A stretch of DNA of 64,000 nt from Periconia sp. R9002 (Eukaryota; Ascomycota; Dothideomycetes; Pleosporales; Periconiaceae). Position 1 is the first letter of the stretch; every line of letters starts with the position of its first letter. Location of the stretch: the NCBI GenBank assembly GCA_023627715.1, contig JAMAHW010000001.1, forward strand, positions 1,302,001-1,366,000. The letters are read 5' to 3'. Positions 11,679-22,181 of the stretch are shown in pieces. A model generated the notes under the pieces. That model saw nothing but the letters and a program-made list of their open reading frames with translations. It did not search any database and was not told where the DNA came from. Made by a program: the position numbers and the translations under genes.

Positions 11679-12914
11679 TTACAATCCCCCTTTCCACCTC
11701 GCACCAAACACCCTCTTCGGCCTCTCCTTCTCTTCCATTTCCACATTACTACTACTAGCATCCGGTCCATCAGCCAACCACCCCCCAACAGCCTCCAACA
11801 ACCTCCTCTGCTCTTCCCTCCTCGCGCCTACCATGCGCGTCCTAACCCTTCCTCCCTGTCTCTCATCGACACTATGTCCATTGCGTTCATCGCTGCGACT
11901 TCCTTCTTGCCCGAAAGGACGAGCTTGGACGCGTCGAACTTCGACTCTCTGCCTGTGTGCCGGGGATGAAGGGAGTGGTTTGCTAGCGAAGTGGCGGTGG
12001 ACTCTGGGAGGTGAAGAGGCGCGTATGCGACGTATACGACGACCGAAGCCACGGTCGGGGGTTCTGTTTCTATTTCTGGGGGATGATGAGGATGGCGGTT
12101 GGCCTTTGAAGTGGTAGCGGAGGAGGGTTTGGGAGGGGTCTGGGACTTTTCTGATTGGGCCGTGCCGGCGGGTTCGGGGGGAGGGTTTTGGAGGAAGGGT
12201 GATGGGTTTGTTGCTGCTTTTGGCGTTTGTGGGGACGCGGTTGATTCTGACGTTTTGAAGTTTGGTATCGGTTTCGATCGGAGGGTGTGATTTCCCGATG
12301 GGTACTTTACGTATCGAGAAATCGTGGTCTATGTTCTCTCTGGGTTTCTGCCCTTCAGCAACGGTGGTGAGAACGACGTCGAGGTCCCGGCGAAGAACGC
12401 CAACGCGCATATTGACGAGTTCAACCCATCGGTACAATCTTCTGGTATAATTTTTCGTAATCCTAGCTGTGCTGCGCGCGGGGACTGGGGATTCAGGGAG
12501 CGAGATGGGAGAGCGGGAAAGGGTGCCGAGGAGGGCTTCTGCTTCCTTGCGTAGTGCTTCGACCCGGCCGATGCTAGAGCTGACGCGTTTACTCAGGTTG
12601 TTTATATAGTTTGCATCCACTTGGGCCTGTAAGACCGGAGTGATTGGATGATTAGTAGGGATTACGGGGAGGTCGACGTTAAGTATACTTTCGAGATCGT
12701 TTTGTATGGCTATAATACGAGCTCTACTCGCATGCACTACTCGAGTTAATTTCTTGATGTTACCGCTCGGCTTGATCTTGCGATCCGGTTGTCGTCGGAA
12801 ACGGCTGAGAAGGAGACGGGCTTCTTCAGCCAGCTCGTAAAAGCTTCTCAATAAACGGTTAGATTGGGCCAAACAGTCAAGGACTGTAACTTTTCGTATG
12901 GATTTAGCATCCAC
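11679..12914 (-). CDS. Hypothetical basic protein with helical N-terminal half
   Basis: A 411-aa frame starts at an ATG at 12914. I recognise no family. The N-terminal half (residues about 1-185) is rich in Leu, Ala, Arg and Glu with heptad-like stretches (LRSFYELAEEARLLLSRFRR; RVEALRKEAEALLGTL), suggesting helical bundles or coiled coils. The second half is low-complexity, very rich in Arg, Pro and Ser, and probably disordered and basic. Between 11828 and 12052 another minus-strand frame is also open and looks fairly protein-like. A missed intron or a frameshift near the 3' end is therefore possible, and the C-terminal sequence is uncertain. The stop lies about 110 bp from the end of Array I. 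Confidence 0.5.
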   Translation of the reverse strand: MDAKSIRKVTVLDCLAQSNRLLRSFYELAEEARLLLSRFRRQPDRKIKPSGNIKKLTRVVHASRARIIAIQNDLESILNVDLPVIPTNHPITPVLQAQVDANYINNLSKRVSSSIGRVEALRKEAEALLGTLSRSPISLPESPVPARSTARITKNYTRRLYRWVELVNMRVGVLRRDLDVVLTTVAEGQKPRENIDHDFSIRKVPIGKSHPPIETDTKLQNVRINRVPTNAKSSNKPITLPPKPSPRTRRHGPIRKVPDPSQTLLRYHFKGQPPSSSSPRNRNRTPDRGFGRRIRRIRASSPPRVHRHFASKPLPSSPAHRQRVEVRRVQARPFGQEGSRSDERNGHSVDERQGGRVRTRMVGARREEQRRLLEAVGGWLADGPDASSSNVEMEEKERPKRVFGARWKGGL

Positions 12915-13047
12915 ACGACGTATTCGAACCTACGAACGGTCAATTCACATGCATGCAAAGCACGGCTGAAGCTCACTTCTGGTTTGTACGTATAAGGGAT
13001 GTTTTTTATTGACTATGAACTATTAGAATGCGGAATTGCTACTGATT

Positions 13048-14892
13048 TTACGGCCCACCTACAGCTTCCGGACTCTTTTTTTCCCTAGTTGCGTTTTTCG
13101 CCCTCTTCTCATCTACAGCTTTTGAAGTTTCTCTTTGGTCCTCCAATTTTACAGCAGAATAGCGGGAGAACGGAACATCCACTTTGCTTGCCCCGGCATC
13201 TGAAAACGCGTCGTTCTCTTGAAGTTTGAAATGGCGATTGATTGTTAGCCCCCCTTCAGTCAATGCCCCAAAGCTATTTCGCAATACATAGATATCATTA
13301 GGCGCTGAAGGGTCATGCTGCCATGAGCTTGCTGTAAGCGCGTCTGCGGTACTTGGAATTGTACCAAGTTCCCAATGCCACCTTTTTTCTGCATTTTCCA
13401 GATTCTTCAATGCTTCTACATCAGATTTTGTCTTTGGCACATTTTCTGTAGGAGAGGTGAAGAATTGTATATATTCGCCGTTCCGCACAACGGGGTGTAG
13501 GGCCGAGAATAGGTCACCAGGGCCATCCCCTACACCATCTGCCTTTGGCATCTCGGATGTAGTGATAACCGGGTCAAGTGAGAGCAGTCCTGCCTTTTTT
13601 CCCCATCCACCACCGCCGCTCAGAACACGATGAAGGCGAGCACCAGCAGCCAGCGCGTCTGGCACCATCTCGCTCCAAAGAGGCGGTTTCTGAGCCCAGA
13701 GGTTCTCCCACGACAGTTCACTAGCATTTGAAGATTCCATATCATTTGAATCAGGCACTTGCCCAAGCATGGAAGTAGTAGTCTCCAGCACGTGCGCCAG
13801 TATGTCTTTTGACATGACTAGAGCCCAGACCGTAGTTGCTTGTGCGGTTTCCCCTCGAGCCTTGAAAAATTGCGGCACAACCTTCTCAAGCTCATTAGAA
13901 GCAACTACCGTCTCTCCGTCCGGGCCTGTGATTTGTCGGAGGATGTTACCCATGCTCGCCTCCACCCGGCGGGGAAACGTGAGGGGTACCAGAGGGATGC
14001 CGAGAGTCGAAGACGAACGAGCAGACAGGACATCTGTGGGAAGTTTGATACCATGGTGTGTAATGTGTCTCTTCTCCAACAGCACAATCTTTCGTTCTTC
14101 AACATCCCTCACCCATTTCGAATATATGAGGGTAGATGGCGAACCGGTCTGGAAGATAGTATTGGCCAGAGGAACTCGCAGCGTTTCGGAGAAATGGCCA
14201 AGACTCCCAGTGAAAGACCTGGAAGTGGTGAAGCTTAGGGCAGCCTGGTCTGGAGCAGGCTGTGATTCTTCTGGAGTTGGTATGCGGTTACGACCGTGCA
14301 ATGTAACATACGCCAATCCTTCAAAGCCTGTCTCCGATACGGGAGGCCGCTTGGATCGAGCATGTAGCTCTTGACCGAGGTTTTCAATACGGTCCAATTG
14401 GTCCAACGACTGAGCAGCAGGCAGCTTATCCACCACAGCGCATAGAGCATGTATAGTGATATTGTATTTGTTCAACTCATTCGCGTGTGAGTAGGTTTTG
14501 TTGACCGCTTTGCGCAGAAAAGTAGCATCGTCGAGGAGCCACGGGGCGAAGGACGGCGTAACGAGGAGCACGAGGAAGCGTTCACGGACAACGCGGTCCT
14601 TGGGTAGGGGGGTGATATGGTTGATGAGATCATCGGGTCTCTATCCAAATTAGCTTCATCGAATTTCGCGGGTTCTCACAGATGAACAGCGTACAGTACT
14701 GGCAACTGAATTGGGAATGATGATCGCAGAATTGATCGAAGCTAGATTTGAGCTTCGTTCACTGCCATCGGGAGTGGTCGAGTATGGGCGGAGGGGAGCA
14801 GCTCGCAGCCTCGGAAGGCATTGAAGACGGTGTCTCAAAACAGGAGCGAGAGGACGTAGAACGTGCCAGTGCCACGTGACTCGAGGAGGCAT
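13048..14892 (-). CDS. Conserved-looking hypothetical protein, predicted mitochondrial
   Basis: Two exons, 14680-14892 and 13048-14640, give 603 aa. The intron (14641-14679) has a GTGAGA donor, a GCTAAT branch-like site and a TAG acceptor, and at 39 bp is very short. The first 40 residues are rich in Arg and Leu without acidic residues (MPPRVTWHWHVLRPLAPVLR, then RAAPLRPYSTT), a typical mitochondrial targeting peptide. The rest has no motif I can assign: VRERFLVLLVTPSFAPWLLDD near residue 90 and PLVPLTFPRRVEASMGNILR near the middle look ordered, and the last about 40 residues are Lys/Glu-rich. No membrane segment is obvious. Function unknown. The ATG at 14892 is chosen because it gives the targeting peptide. 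Confidence 0.6.
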
Positions 14893-15857
14893 GAGTTTGA
14901 ATCAATTGATCATGTTGGACAGCAATCTCGTAGGTGTTAGCCTGAGTCGCGCGATGATGCAAATCCGCTAAGGTGTAGGTATGATGGCAGGTATTATATC
15001 TTACGTAAGATGAGTCTACCTACTGTAATCAATGCACATGATATCCCAATAGGGAAAATGATGAGATGGAGGCAGCAAAAGAGCAGATCTGACTTACAGC
15101 AATTGACAACACGAGTAGTGATATGAAGTTACAACAAGCAGAATTGTTCTTTTTGTACATCGTACACTTTCCCATGCGTACGCCCGTCGCGTAAGTAACA
15201 TACATACGCACGATAAGCATTTATCACAAGCCGAATCAATCCCTGAACAAGCTTTCACCATTGATCTGTGTATAGGGTTTTGCTAGCATATGATTACTTT
15301 CATTACATATAGCAACATTCACATACCTATTTCATTTATGGTGACTTCTACATGTATTTAGCAAGTGCATTGACGATGCAAGTAACTAACTTTATCAAGG
15401 TACAGGCGTGGAGACCCTGAGGCTAAAAGATGGGCACGGGCCACCTCTACAGTTTCCAGAGATGAGATGAGATGATGAGGTGCATCCCATCCCCGGTGTT
15501 GGACTCGAAAGGCAAGGGCAATCCCGTCTCTCTACCTATCCATCACAGCTGAACCTCCTCACCTCCACCCCAACGGCCATCCAACAGCTAACAGCCAATT
15601 CTCCTCTCTCCGGTCATTGTCGCGCTGCCGCATCTCACCTTGTGGTACTGTACTCTGCGCCCTGTACTGTACTTTACACGCCAATAACCTCCGCTCAACG
15701 CCAGTTGGTCTCAATTTCTGGCCCTAACACCGTCACCCTCCCTTTGCGGCACCTCGCCCTCATCCACCCTCCACGATCTCCCCTTATTCCTCTGATGCCC
15801 CAGATATAGACGATTCTACGATAGGCGACTTAGGTCTGCCTTCCCCTGTCCACCAGA
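14893..15857. other. Divergent intergenic region before ANP1
   Basis: This gap separates the minus-strand mitochondrial-type gene from ANP1. The part from about 15480 to 15850 is C/T-rich, as is usual in 5' leaders of filamentous ascomycetes. Short frames in it lack protein-like composition. No RNA gene was recognised. Confidence 0.5.
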
Positions 15858-17027
15858 ATGCCCACTCCACGCTCGTTACGCCGCCAAAACCCCATCACGT
15901 TTGTCCTCGCCGGCATCCTGTGCATAGGCTTCTTCATCTTCTTCTTCTCCAGCAACGATGCCTCTCCCGCATCTGCAGACAAGGGCACCGGCCACACCGC
16001 ATCAAGCGTCCTGTCTCCGCCCTCGCTTCCTTTTCGCAAGTCCAAGTCGAATGGGCCCCCATCTGCACCCCCGGTCGAGCACTACTACATGAACAATGTC
16101 ACGCAGTCGCGAGACCCCGTGGGGAATAGGGAGAAGGTGCTCATCCTCACGCCACTTGCCCGCTTTTACCAGGAATACTGGGACAACCTCATCAAGATTG
16201 ATTACCCCCACGAGCTCATCTCTCTCGGCTACATAATACCAAAAACCAAGGAGGGAAATGCCGCATTCGCCGCATTGCAGGCGCAGGTCAAGAAGATCCA
16301 GAGCGGCTCAAAATCGAAGCGCTTCGCCAGCATTACTATCCTCCGCCAGGATACCGAGAACCCTCTCCAATCGCAACTTGAAGCCGAGAGACACAAGATG
16401 GAGAACCAGAAGGCCCGCCGCGCAGCCATGGCCAAAGCGCGCAACTCGCTGCTCTTTACCACCCTCGGCCCTTCGACGTCGTGGGTGCTCTGGCTCGACG
16501 CGGACATCGTCGAGTTTCCGCCCACGTTGATTCAGGATCTCGCGTCCTACGATGCGCCCATTATCGCACCCAACTGCTTCCAGCGCTACTACAACGAGGA
16601 GAAGAAATCAAAAGACATCCGCCCTTACGATTTCAATAACTGGATCGACAGCCCCACGGCGCAAGAGCTGGCCGCCAAGATGGGCAAGGACGATATCTTG
16701 CTCGAGGGATACGCCGAGATGCCCACCTACCGCAGCCTGATGGCGTACCTGTACGACCAGTCTGCGGATCCGGGCACCAAAATCAAGCTCGACGGCGTCG
16801 GCGGTGCCACGCTCCTGGTCAAGGCCGATGTCCACCGCGACGGGGCCATGTTCCCACCTTTCTCCTTTTACCACCTTATCGAGACGGAGGGTTTCGCAAA
16901 AATGGCCCGGCGTCTGAACTGGGATAGCTACGGCCTGCCCAACTACCTTGTACGTTGTTCCCCTCGTATACCCCCAAACCCGAACTCGACTAACACAGTG
17001 ACGTAGGTGTATCATTATAACGAGTAA
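15858..17027 (+). CDS. anp1: Anp1-family alpha-1,6-mannosyltransferase (mannan polymerase II subunit, GT62)
   Basis: Exons 15858-16949 and 17007-17027 give 370 aa; the intron has a GTACGT donor, a GACTAAC branch and a GTAG acceptor. The six-residue last exon (VYHYNE) matches the usual family C-terminus LPNYLVYHYNE, which fixes the acceptor. This is a type II Golgi membrane protein: a short basic tail (TPRSLRRQ), one membrane anchor at residues about 12-30, a Ser/Pro stem, then the GT62 domain. The DxD metal and GDP-mannose site is DAD at 214-216 within LWLDADIVEF. The family extends the alpha-1,6-mannan backbone of N-glycans in a Golgi complex with Mnn9-type subunits. A long CT-rich 5' leader precedes it. 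Confidence 0.92.
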
Positions 17028-17756
17028 CTTCGGAATCGGTTTCACCCCTCTCCCGTAGAACAACATATATCACCAAGAAAAATGATTTCTCACTCTCTCC
17101 TGCCTCTCACCTACCTAACCCACCTACGATACAAAATTCCCCCATATAAGCCAGGGCATCATTGGGATGGCGTTTTATGTTTTCTGTTTCTAGTTTCCCG
17201 GAGTTGAGTTCGCGAACGGAGGTGGGGAAGAGAGGACGTTTGGGCGGAGGGTTTTCATCACCAAGCGTGCGCATGCGCGCGCGTACGGGATGGATCGCGG
17301 TGGAGCAACGAAGAGTGGGGTGCGAAAACGGGGCATTGTTGACGGGCGCTCCCATTTCTTTGTACCGTACTTTACTAACGCTGGAAGCCTGGGAAAGGGA
17401 ATGGAGGAGTTTTTTTTTTGGTTGTCGTGTCTATGTGGTATGGATGGTTGGGTACGTACCTACATACCCAGATGGTCGTATCAAAGGCAGGGAAATTAGA
17501 TGGGCGTGGAATCTTCCCCTTGTTTTTTTGTTGTTTTTGTTCCGAATATGAAATATATATTTTTTCCATATCAAGGATGAAAAAGAAGTGATGTGTTTCA
17601 TCGGGGAAGATTTCATTTACTTCTATACATCTAACATGTAATGTATATGAACCACACATAAGTAACCAACGACAGAAAAAACCTGACATTTTCAAAAACA
17701 AAAACCGACAAATTGGTATCATCCCATCCCCCTTCTCCCCCTCCCACCCATCCTCC
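17028..17756. other. Convergent 3' region, ANP1 / DUF202 gene
   Basis: This tail-to-tail gap should hold both 3' ends and terminators. It is AT-rich around 17520-17660, and several TATATA and ATGTAATG-like stretches could serve as poly(A) signals. No gene seen. Confidence 0.45.
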
Positions 17757-18530
17757 CTACGACTCAAACCTCCCCGCCCCAACAATCACCACACACAAAA
17801 AACTCGCCGCAATCAACAACCCCGCAACCGCACTAACCACCAGCACACTCCCCCTACTCGCGGGGAACTTGCCCCGAATCACATAATGCTGCGCCTCAAA
17901 GTACCTATGAAACCCCACCCCCAATATCACAATACTGATGAAAATAAACGTCGCGCCGAGGGGTTTGCCGACGTGGCGGATCTTGGCCATGGATTCTTCG
18001 TCAGGAGAGGAGGTGGAGGAAGAGGAGGAGTTGCGAGCGATGCTGGTGTTGAGACGGAAGAGCTGCGTCACGGCGATGCCGATGGAGGCGAAGGAGAGCG
18101 AGGTGCGGAGCCAGGCGAGGAAGGTACGTTCGAGGGCGAGGTGGTCGCGTGCTACCGAGCCTTTGTTTTCGAGCTCGACGGAGCCGTATTTTTCCCAGAA
18201 GTCGTGCCATTTTGAGGAGGGGGGTGTGGGGTCGTGCGCTTCTGGGGGGTTGGAGGTGGTGGTGTTGTTGTGGGTGGAAGATTGTTTGGTGGAGCGGCGT
18301 TGGAGGGTTGTTGGGTCGTCGTTGGAGGGGATGCTAGTTGTGGTGGAGGTGGTTGCGCGGTTGGAGCTTGTGGGTTGGGATTGTGAGGGTGCTGTGGTGC
18401 TGCCGTTTGCCGTCGTGGTGGTGGAGGGATCTGGTTTTGCGGGTATCGAGGGGGATATGGAGTTGTAGTCTGCTCTTGGAGAGCTCGGATCGTGCTGCAT
18501 TATGGGTTGCGATTCGGTTGCTGGTGGCAT
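17757..18530 (-). CDS. DUF202-domain membrane protein (YidH / VTC-type C-terminal domain)
   Basis: A single-exon 257-aa frame. Residues 1 to about 110 are Ser/Thr/Pro-rich and probably disordered. The DUF202 domain follows: a conserved block ([20 protein letters not shown]) leading into a first membrane helix ([13 protein letters not shown]), a second helix ([16 protein letters not shown]), a third ([20 protein letters not shown]) and a very short tail. The domain occurs as stand-alone fungal membrane proteins and as the membrane part of vacuolar transporter chaperone subunits. This protein lacks the SPX and polyphosphate polymerase domains, so polyphosphate synthesis is not implied. It is convergent with ANP1. 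Confidence 0.85.
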   Translation of the reverse strand: MPPATESQPIMQHDPSSPRADYNSISPSIPAKPDPSTTTTANGSTTAPSQSQPTSSNRATTSTTTSIPSNDDPTTLQRRSTKQSSTHNNTTTSNPPEAHDPTPPSSKWHDFWEKYGSVELENKGSVARDHLALERTFLAWLRTSLSFASIGIAVTQLFRLNTSIARNSSSSSTSSPDEESMAKIRHVGKPLGATFIFISIVILGVGFHRYFEAQHYVIRGKFPASRGSVLVVSAVAGLLIAASFLCVVIVGAGRFES

Positions 18531-19658
18531 GCCTAGATCTCGCGATTCTGACTATGTATGATAGACGGTGAGGGTATGACGGGTTCGGCGGCGGTCTTTA
18601 GCTTGACGCTGCACTTGTGGTCTTTGTTGTGGGTCGTTGATGATCGTACGGTCGAGGAAGCGCTTGTATGTGTGCTGCTAGAGACTCAATCGCTTGAAAT
18701 AGGACGTCTCGTGAATGGATATAACGGAGCGGGCGGTTATTGTATCTCGAAACGTCGTGGTCGTGGAGGAGTCGTCGTCCGGTTAAAGCTGCATCTCCAT
18801 CTGCATGTGCGCATGCATGCAATCTTCACGATATCTGATGATATCGCGGCGCAAGCGCGCAATGTCCGCTAGCGACGCCACACCGCAAGATCTGATGCAC
18901 ACTGAGAATGTTCAGTTAGCAATTCATATCTTCCAGTGCATGTTATAGCTTGAGCACTGTACCTGTTGACATTGTGTACGTCTTCCCCCGGGGAGCTTGA
19001 GATTCGATGTGGGGCGGGTCGTCACATGGATCCACTGAGATTGACATGTTGGACTAACCGCTTTCGCACATGTACCCGCTACTGCATGCCTTCTAAAGGA
19101 CATGGAGTTCGAGGATTTGAAATGATCAAGTTGTAAGAGAGTGAAGCAAATTTACTTGAAATAAAGAGGATGGCAGCGTTAACCCATAGTACCTATGTAG
19201 AAGTCGATGCTTATTCAGGTACATATACGTTTTACCGTTATAGTGAATGCTGTAGCCCTCAGTATAGCAATGAAAATAGGTTAGTAAACCATTGTCGTTA
19301 CGTAGCGAGCCAGGTATGTCAAAGCAATAGTAGACTTCACCAAACCTAGCGCAGAATACGAGATATATGTTGACACAAAGATGATTCAGCAAACAGTGAT
19401 TGACTCTCGGGATTCAGAAAGGGTATCTCCGCATTTGAATTCATGAATGTTTCTCTTTTATACGTGTTTCTCTACGTCGTAGAAGGTATTCGATGGCAAA
19501 CGGTGCCTGCTAGGCTGCACTTTTGCTTTTCATCCATTCCATTCCTCCACATGTCATTTCATTTTCTCTCCTCCCGAATCTCCCATCCAGTTCTGTTGTT
19601 ACTCCATGTCAGTTCAATCAGATCGTTGAATCTCACAATTCTCGCTGAGGCGACCAAA
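18531..19658. other. Intergenic, DUF202 gene to DBP5
   Basis: This 1.1-kb gap lies upstream of the DUF202 gene and downstream of DBP5. Short frames occur in both strands but none is protein-like or shows splice support. No tRNA or repeat recognised. Confidence 0.45.
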
Positions 19659-21365
19659 TCAGCTGTTCATTTCCTCCGTCGTCTTTCCAGCGCGCGAGCT
19701 CTTGATAATACCCTGAATCATCTCTTCCACAGAATCCCAATCTTTTGTGTCCACGGGAATGGGCTCAGTCTTGAAGTATCTGCTAATCTCGAACAACTGT
19801 TCCCAGCTCCGCCTATCGTGTACCAAGGTCAAGGCGACACCCACGCGTCCGAAACGACCGGTTCGACCGATACGATGAAGATAGGTCTCGGGGTCAGGAG
19901 TGCGACCGTCCGCCATAGTGGGAACGTCCTGTTGTACATTAATACTACCGCTGGATGCAAAAAGAAGGGATAGGAAACGTACGTAGTTAATGACCATGGT
20001 AACAGATTGAACATCGATACCACGAGCAAGCACATTGGTCGCAATGAGAACTTTTGCCTCGCCAGTACGGAACTGGTCGATAATGCGGTCACGATCTGGT
20101 CCCTCCAAACCTCCGCTCAATTGCGCGACTCGATGTCCTTCAGCAGTCATGCGCCGCTCGAGCTCAATTGCTGTATTACGCGTCTAGGTGACATTAGCAC
20201 ATGATAATACTCCGGGTAACAGAGCATCTTATACTTACGCGAACAAAAATGATGGAGGAAGCTTGGGTCATCAATCCGTAGAACTTAAGCAAGGTCGAAT
20301 ACTTGTCTGCGTCTGAACCGATATCAATGTATAGCTGCTTGATACCTTCAATGGTCAACTCTTCGTGAGCCAATGTCAATACGTTGGCGTGTGGCGCAAA
20401 CTGGCTTGCGTATTCTATAACTTGTTGGGGAAATGTGGCGGAGAAGAGGACCGTCTGTATATTGTGAGGCAGCAGCTTCTTTACGCGTGTACATTGATCG
20501 CCGAGGCCCTGCTGATCCAGCATGTTATCTGCCTCGTCTAGGACCAGGATTCTCATTTGCCTAATGTCTGCCGCACGTTTGCGGATAATGTCCATGACGG
20601 TACCTGGGGTGCCGACCAAAACCTGAGCATTGTATGTTTTTCCGCGTGCAGTGGGATCAGGAATGGCAGCTTGGATCTTCAATCCTTTCATAAATTGACC
20701 CATATGTTCAATGACGCCGAGAATTTGACGGGCTAGCTCTCGACTGGGTGCAAGAACCAAGGCTTGAGGCGATTGGATATTGAGGTCAATCCGCGAAAGA
20801 ATGTTTAAGGAAAAGGCAGCTGTTTTGCCAGTACCTGACTGTGATTGCGCAATCATATTGGTGGGGGGGTTGTGTAGTAGTAGCGGTAGCGCTTTCTCTT
20901 GGATCTTGGATGGCTTGCGAAAGTTCATGGCGCGAATTCCCCTGATTAAGTCCTCGGAGCTGTACCAATCTATTAGTGGGAAACTAAAGTGATAGTCTGC
21001 CTTTTGACATACAGGTTGAGTTGCTCAAAGCTTGAGGCGGAGAACAGAGGATTGTTGGGGTCAGCCTGCATATCTGCGAGCTTCACCTCCACCTTATAGT
21101 CGACCTTGTCGGCCAAGCTGGAACCATTGCCTGGAACACCAGCGCCATCACCCTGGTCGGTGGGGTTCGAAGACGCTTCAGCAGAGGCAGCAGGCTCTTC
21201 AGCGGAGGCGGCAGGCTCTCCAGCGGCGGCAGTAGGCTCTCCAGCGGCGGTAGCAGACTCCGAGGCAGATGTCTCGGCTGGCTTCTCTTCAGTAGGCTTC
21301 TCTTCGGCGGGCTTTTCTTCAACGGGAGCGGCAGCCTCGACTGGTTTTTCGTCTGCGGCCGCCAT
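19659..21365 (-). CDS. dbp5: ATP-dependent DEAD-box RNA helicase Dbp5
   Basis: Four exons (21013-21365, 20239-20959, 19983-20183, 19659-19928) join in frame to 514 aa. Junction peptides agree with the family: [36 protein letters not shown] and [20 protein letters not shown]. Residues 1 to about 85 are Ala/Glu/Pro-rich with short internal repeats ([13 protein letters not shown]). The helicase core follows: Q motif before residue 140, Walker A SQSGTGKT at 157-164, DEAD at 259-262, then SAT and [11 protein letters not shown]. Dbp5 is an mRNA-export helicase that remodels mRNPs at the cytoplasmic face of the nuclear pore with Gle1 and inositol hexakisphosphate, and it also acts in translation termination. 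It is divergent from BZZ1 across a gap of about 0.8 kb. Confidence 0.95.
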
Positions 21366-22181
21366 AGTTAGGAATTGGAAATTAGATTTGTCGTCTCGGT
21401 GATTTGGGGAATTGAAGCGCGTTGAATCAGAGGGACAGAGCTGGGCGCAAGCTATTAAGCAGGGCGGCGGTGTGGGTGGAGGAGGGAGTAGTGGGGTAGT
21501 GAGTGGGTGTACGAGAAAACGCTCGAACTGAGGGCGGGGGGAGGAGAAAGCCCGGCCTATGTCTAGTTCGAGGGTGGAGGGAGTAATAGAAAAATATGTT
21601 CGTGGTAGTGAGAGAGGGACTGAGTCCGTGAACAATGTTTTGTAGATAGTTACGGGCCAAGGCACCAAGGTAAGTCAATGGCGGGGGGTCAAAGGCGGGC
21701 GGGAATATTTCACGCTAGGCCGGTTTGGGAACACGCGGGCAGGCGCGATAGTGGCAGTGAAGAGCACATGCAGTACCTATCTGAGTTACAATAGGTATAT
21801 AGATGTGCATATACCTGATATAGAAAATGCAAAACAACCCATCCGCAGTCCCCAAAAACATTCGATATTAGTGAAATGCTCCGCAGCATCGATTCCCCGA
21901 TCCCATTGACGTTAATGTACCCCCCAGCTTGGCACATCCCGCTTTTCCGCCGTCATCCATCACCGCCCACCTCAAGGCCCAGCCCTCAGCCATCGCCCGC
22001 CCATCCAATTGGGCTCCTTCACTCCGCCTGCTGGTGGCCTTTGTAGCCTTCACACCACCGAACCCACTTCTCCACTCCTCGCACTTCGACTGCGACTTCA
22101 GCATCCCTCGTCGTCCTCTCTCTATGGTGCTTGCGCTGACGTTGCCCTACAACGGCTTCTCTTTGCGGGCCCTGCCAAATC
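21366..22181. other. Divergent promoter region, DBP5 / BZZ1
   Basis: The two housekeeping genes share this gap. The DBP5 side (21366-21670) is pyrimidine-rich on the coding strand, as in fungal 5' leaders; the BZZ1 side is C-rich. No TATA box close to either start stands out. No gene seen. Confidence 0.5.
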
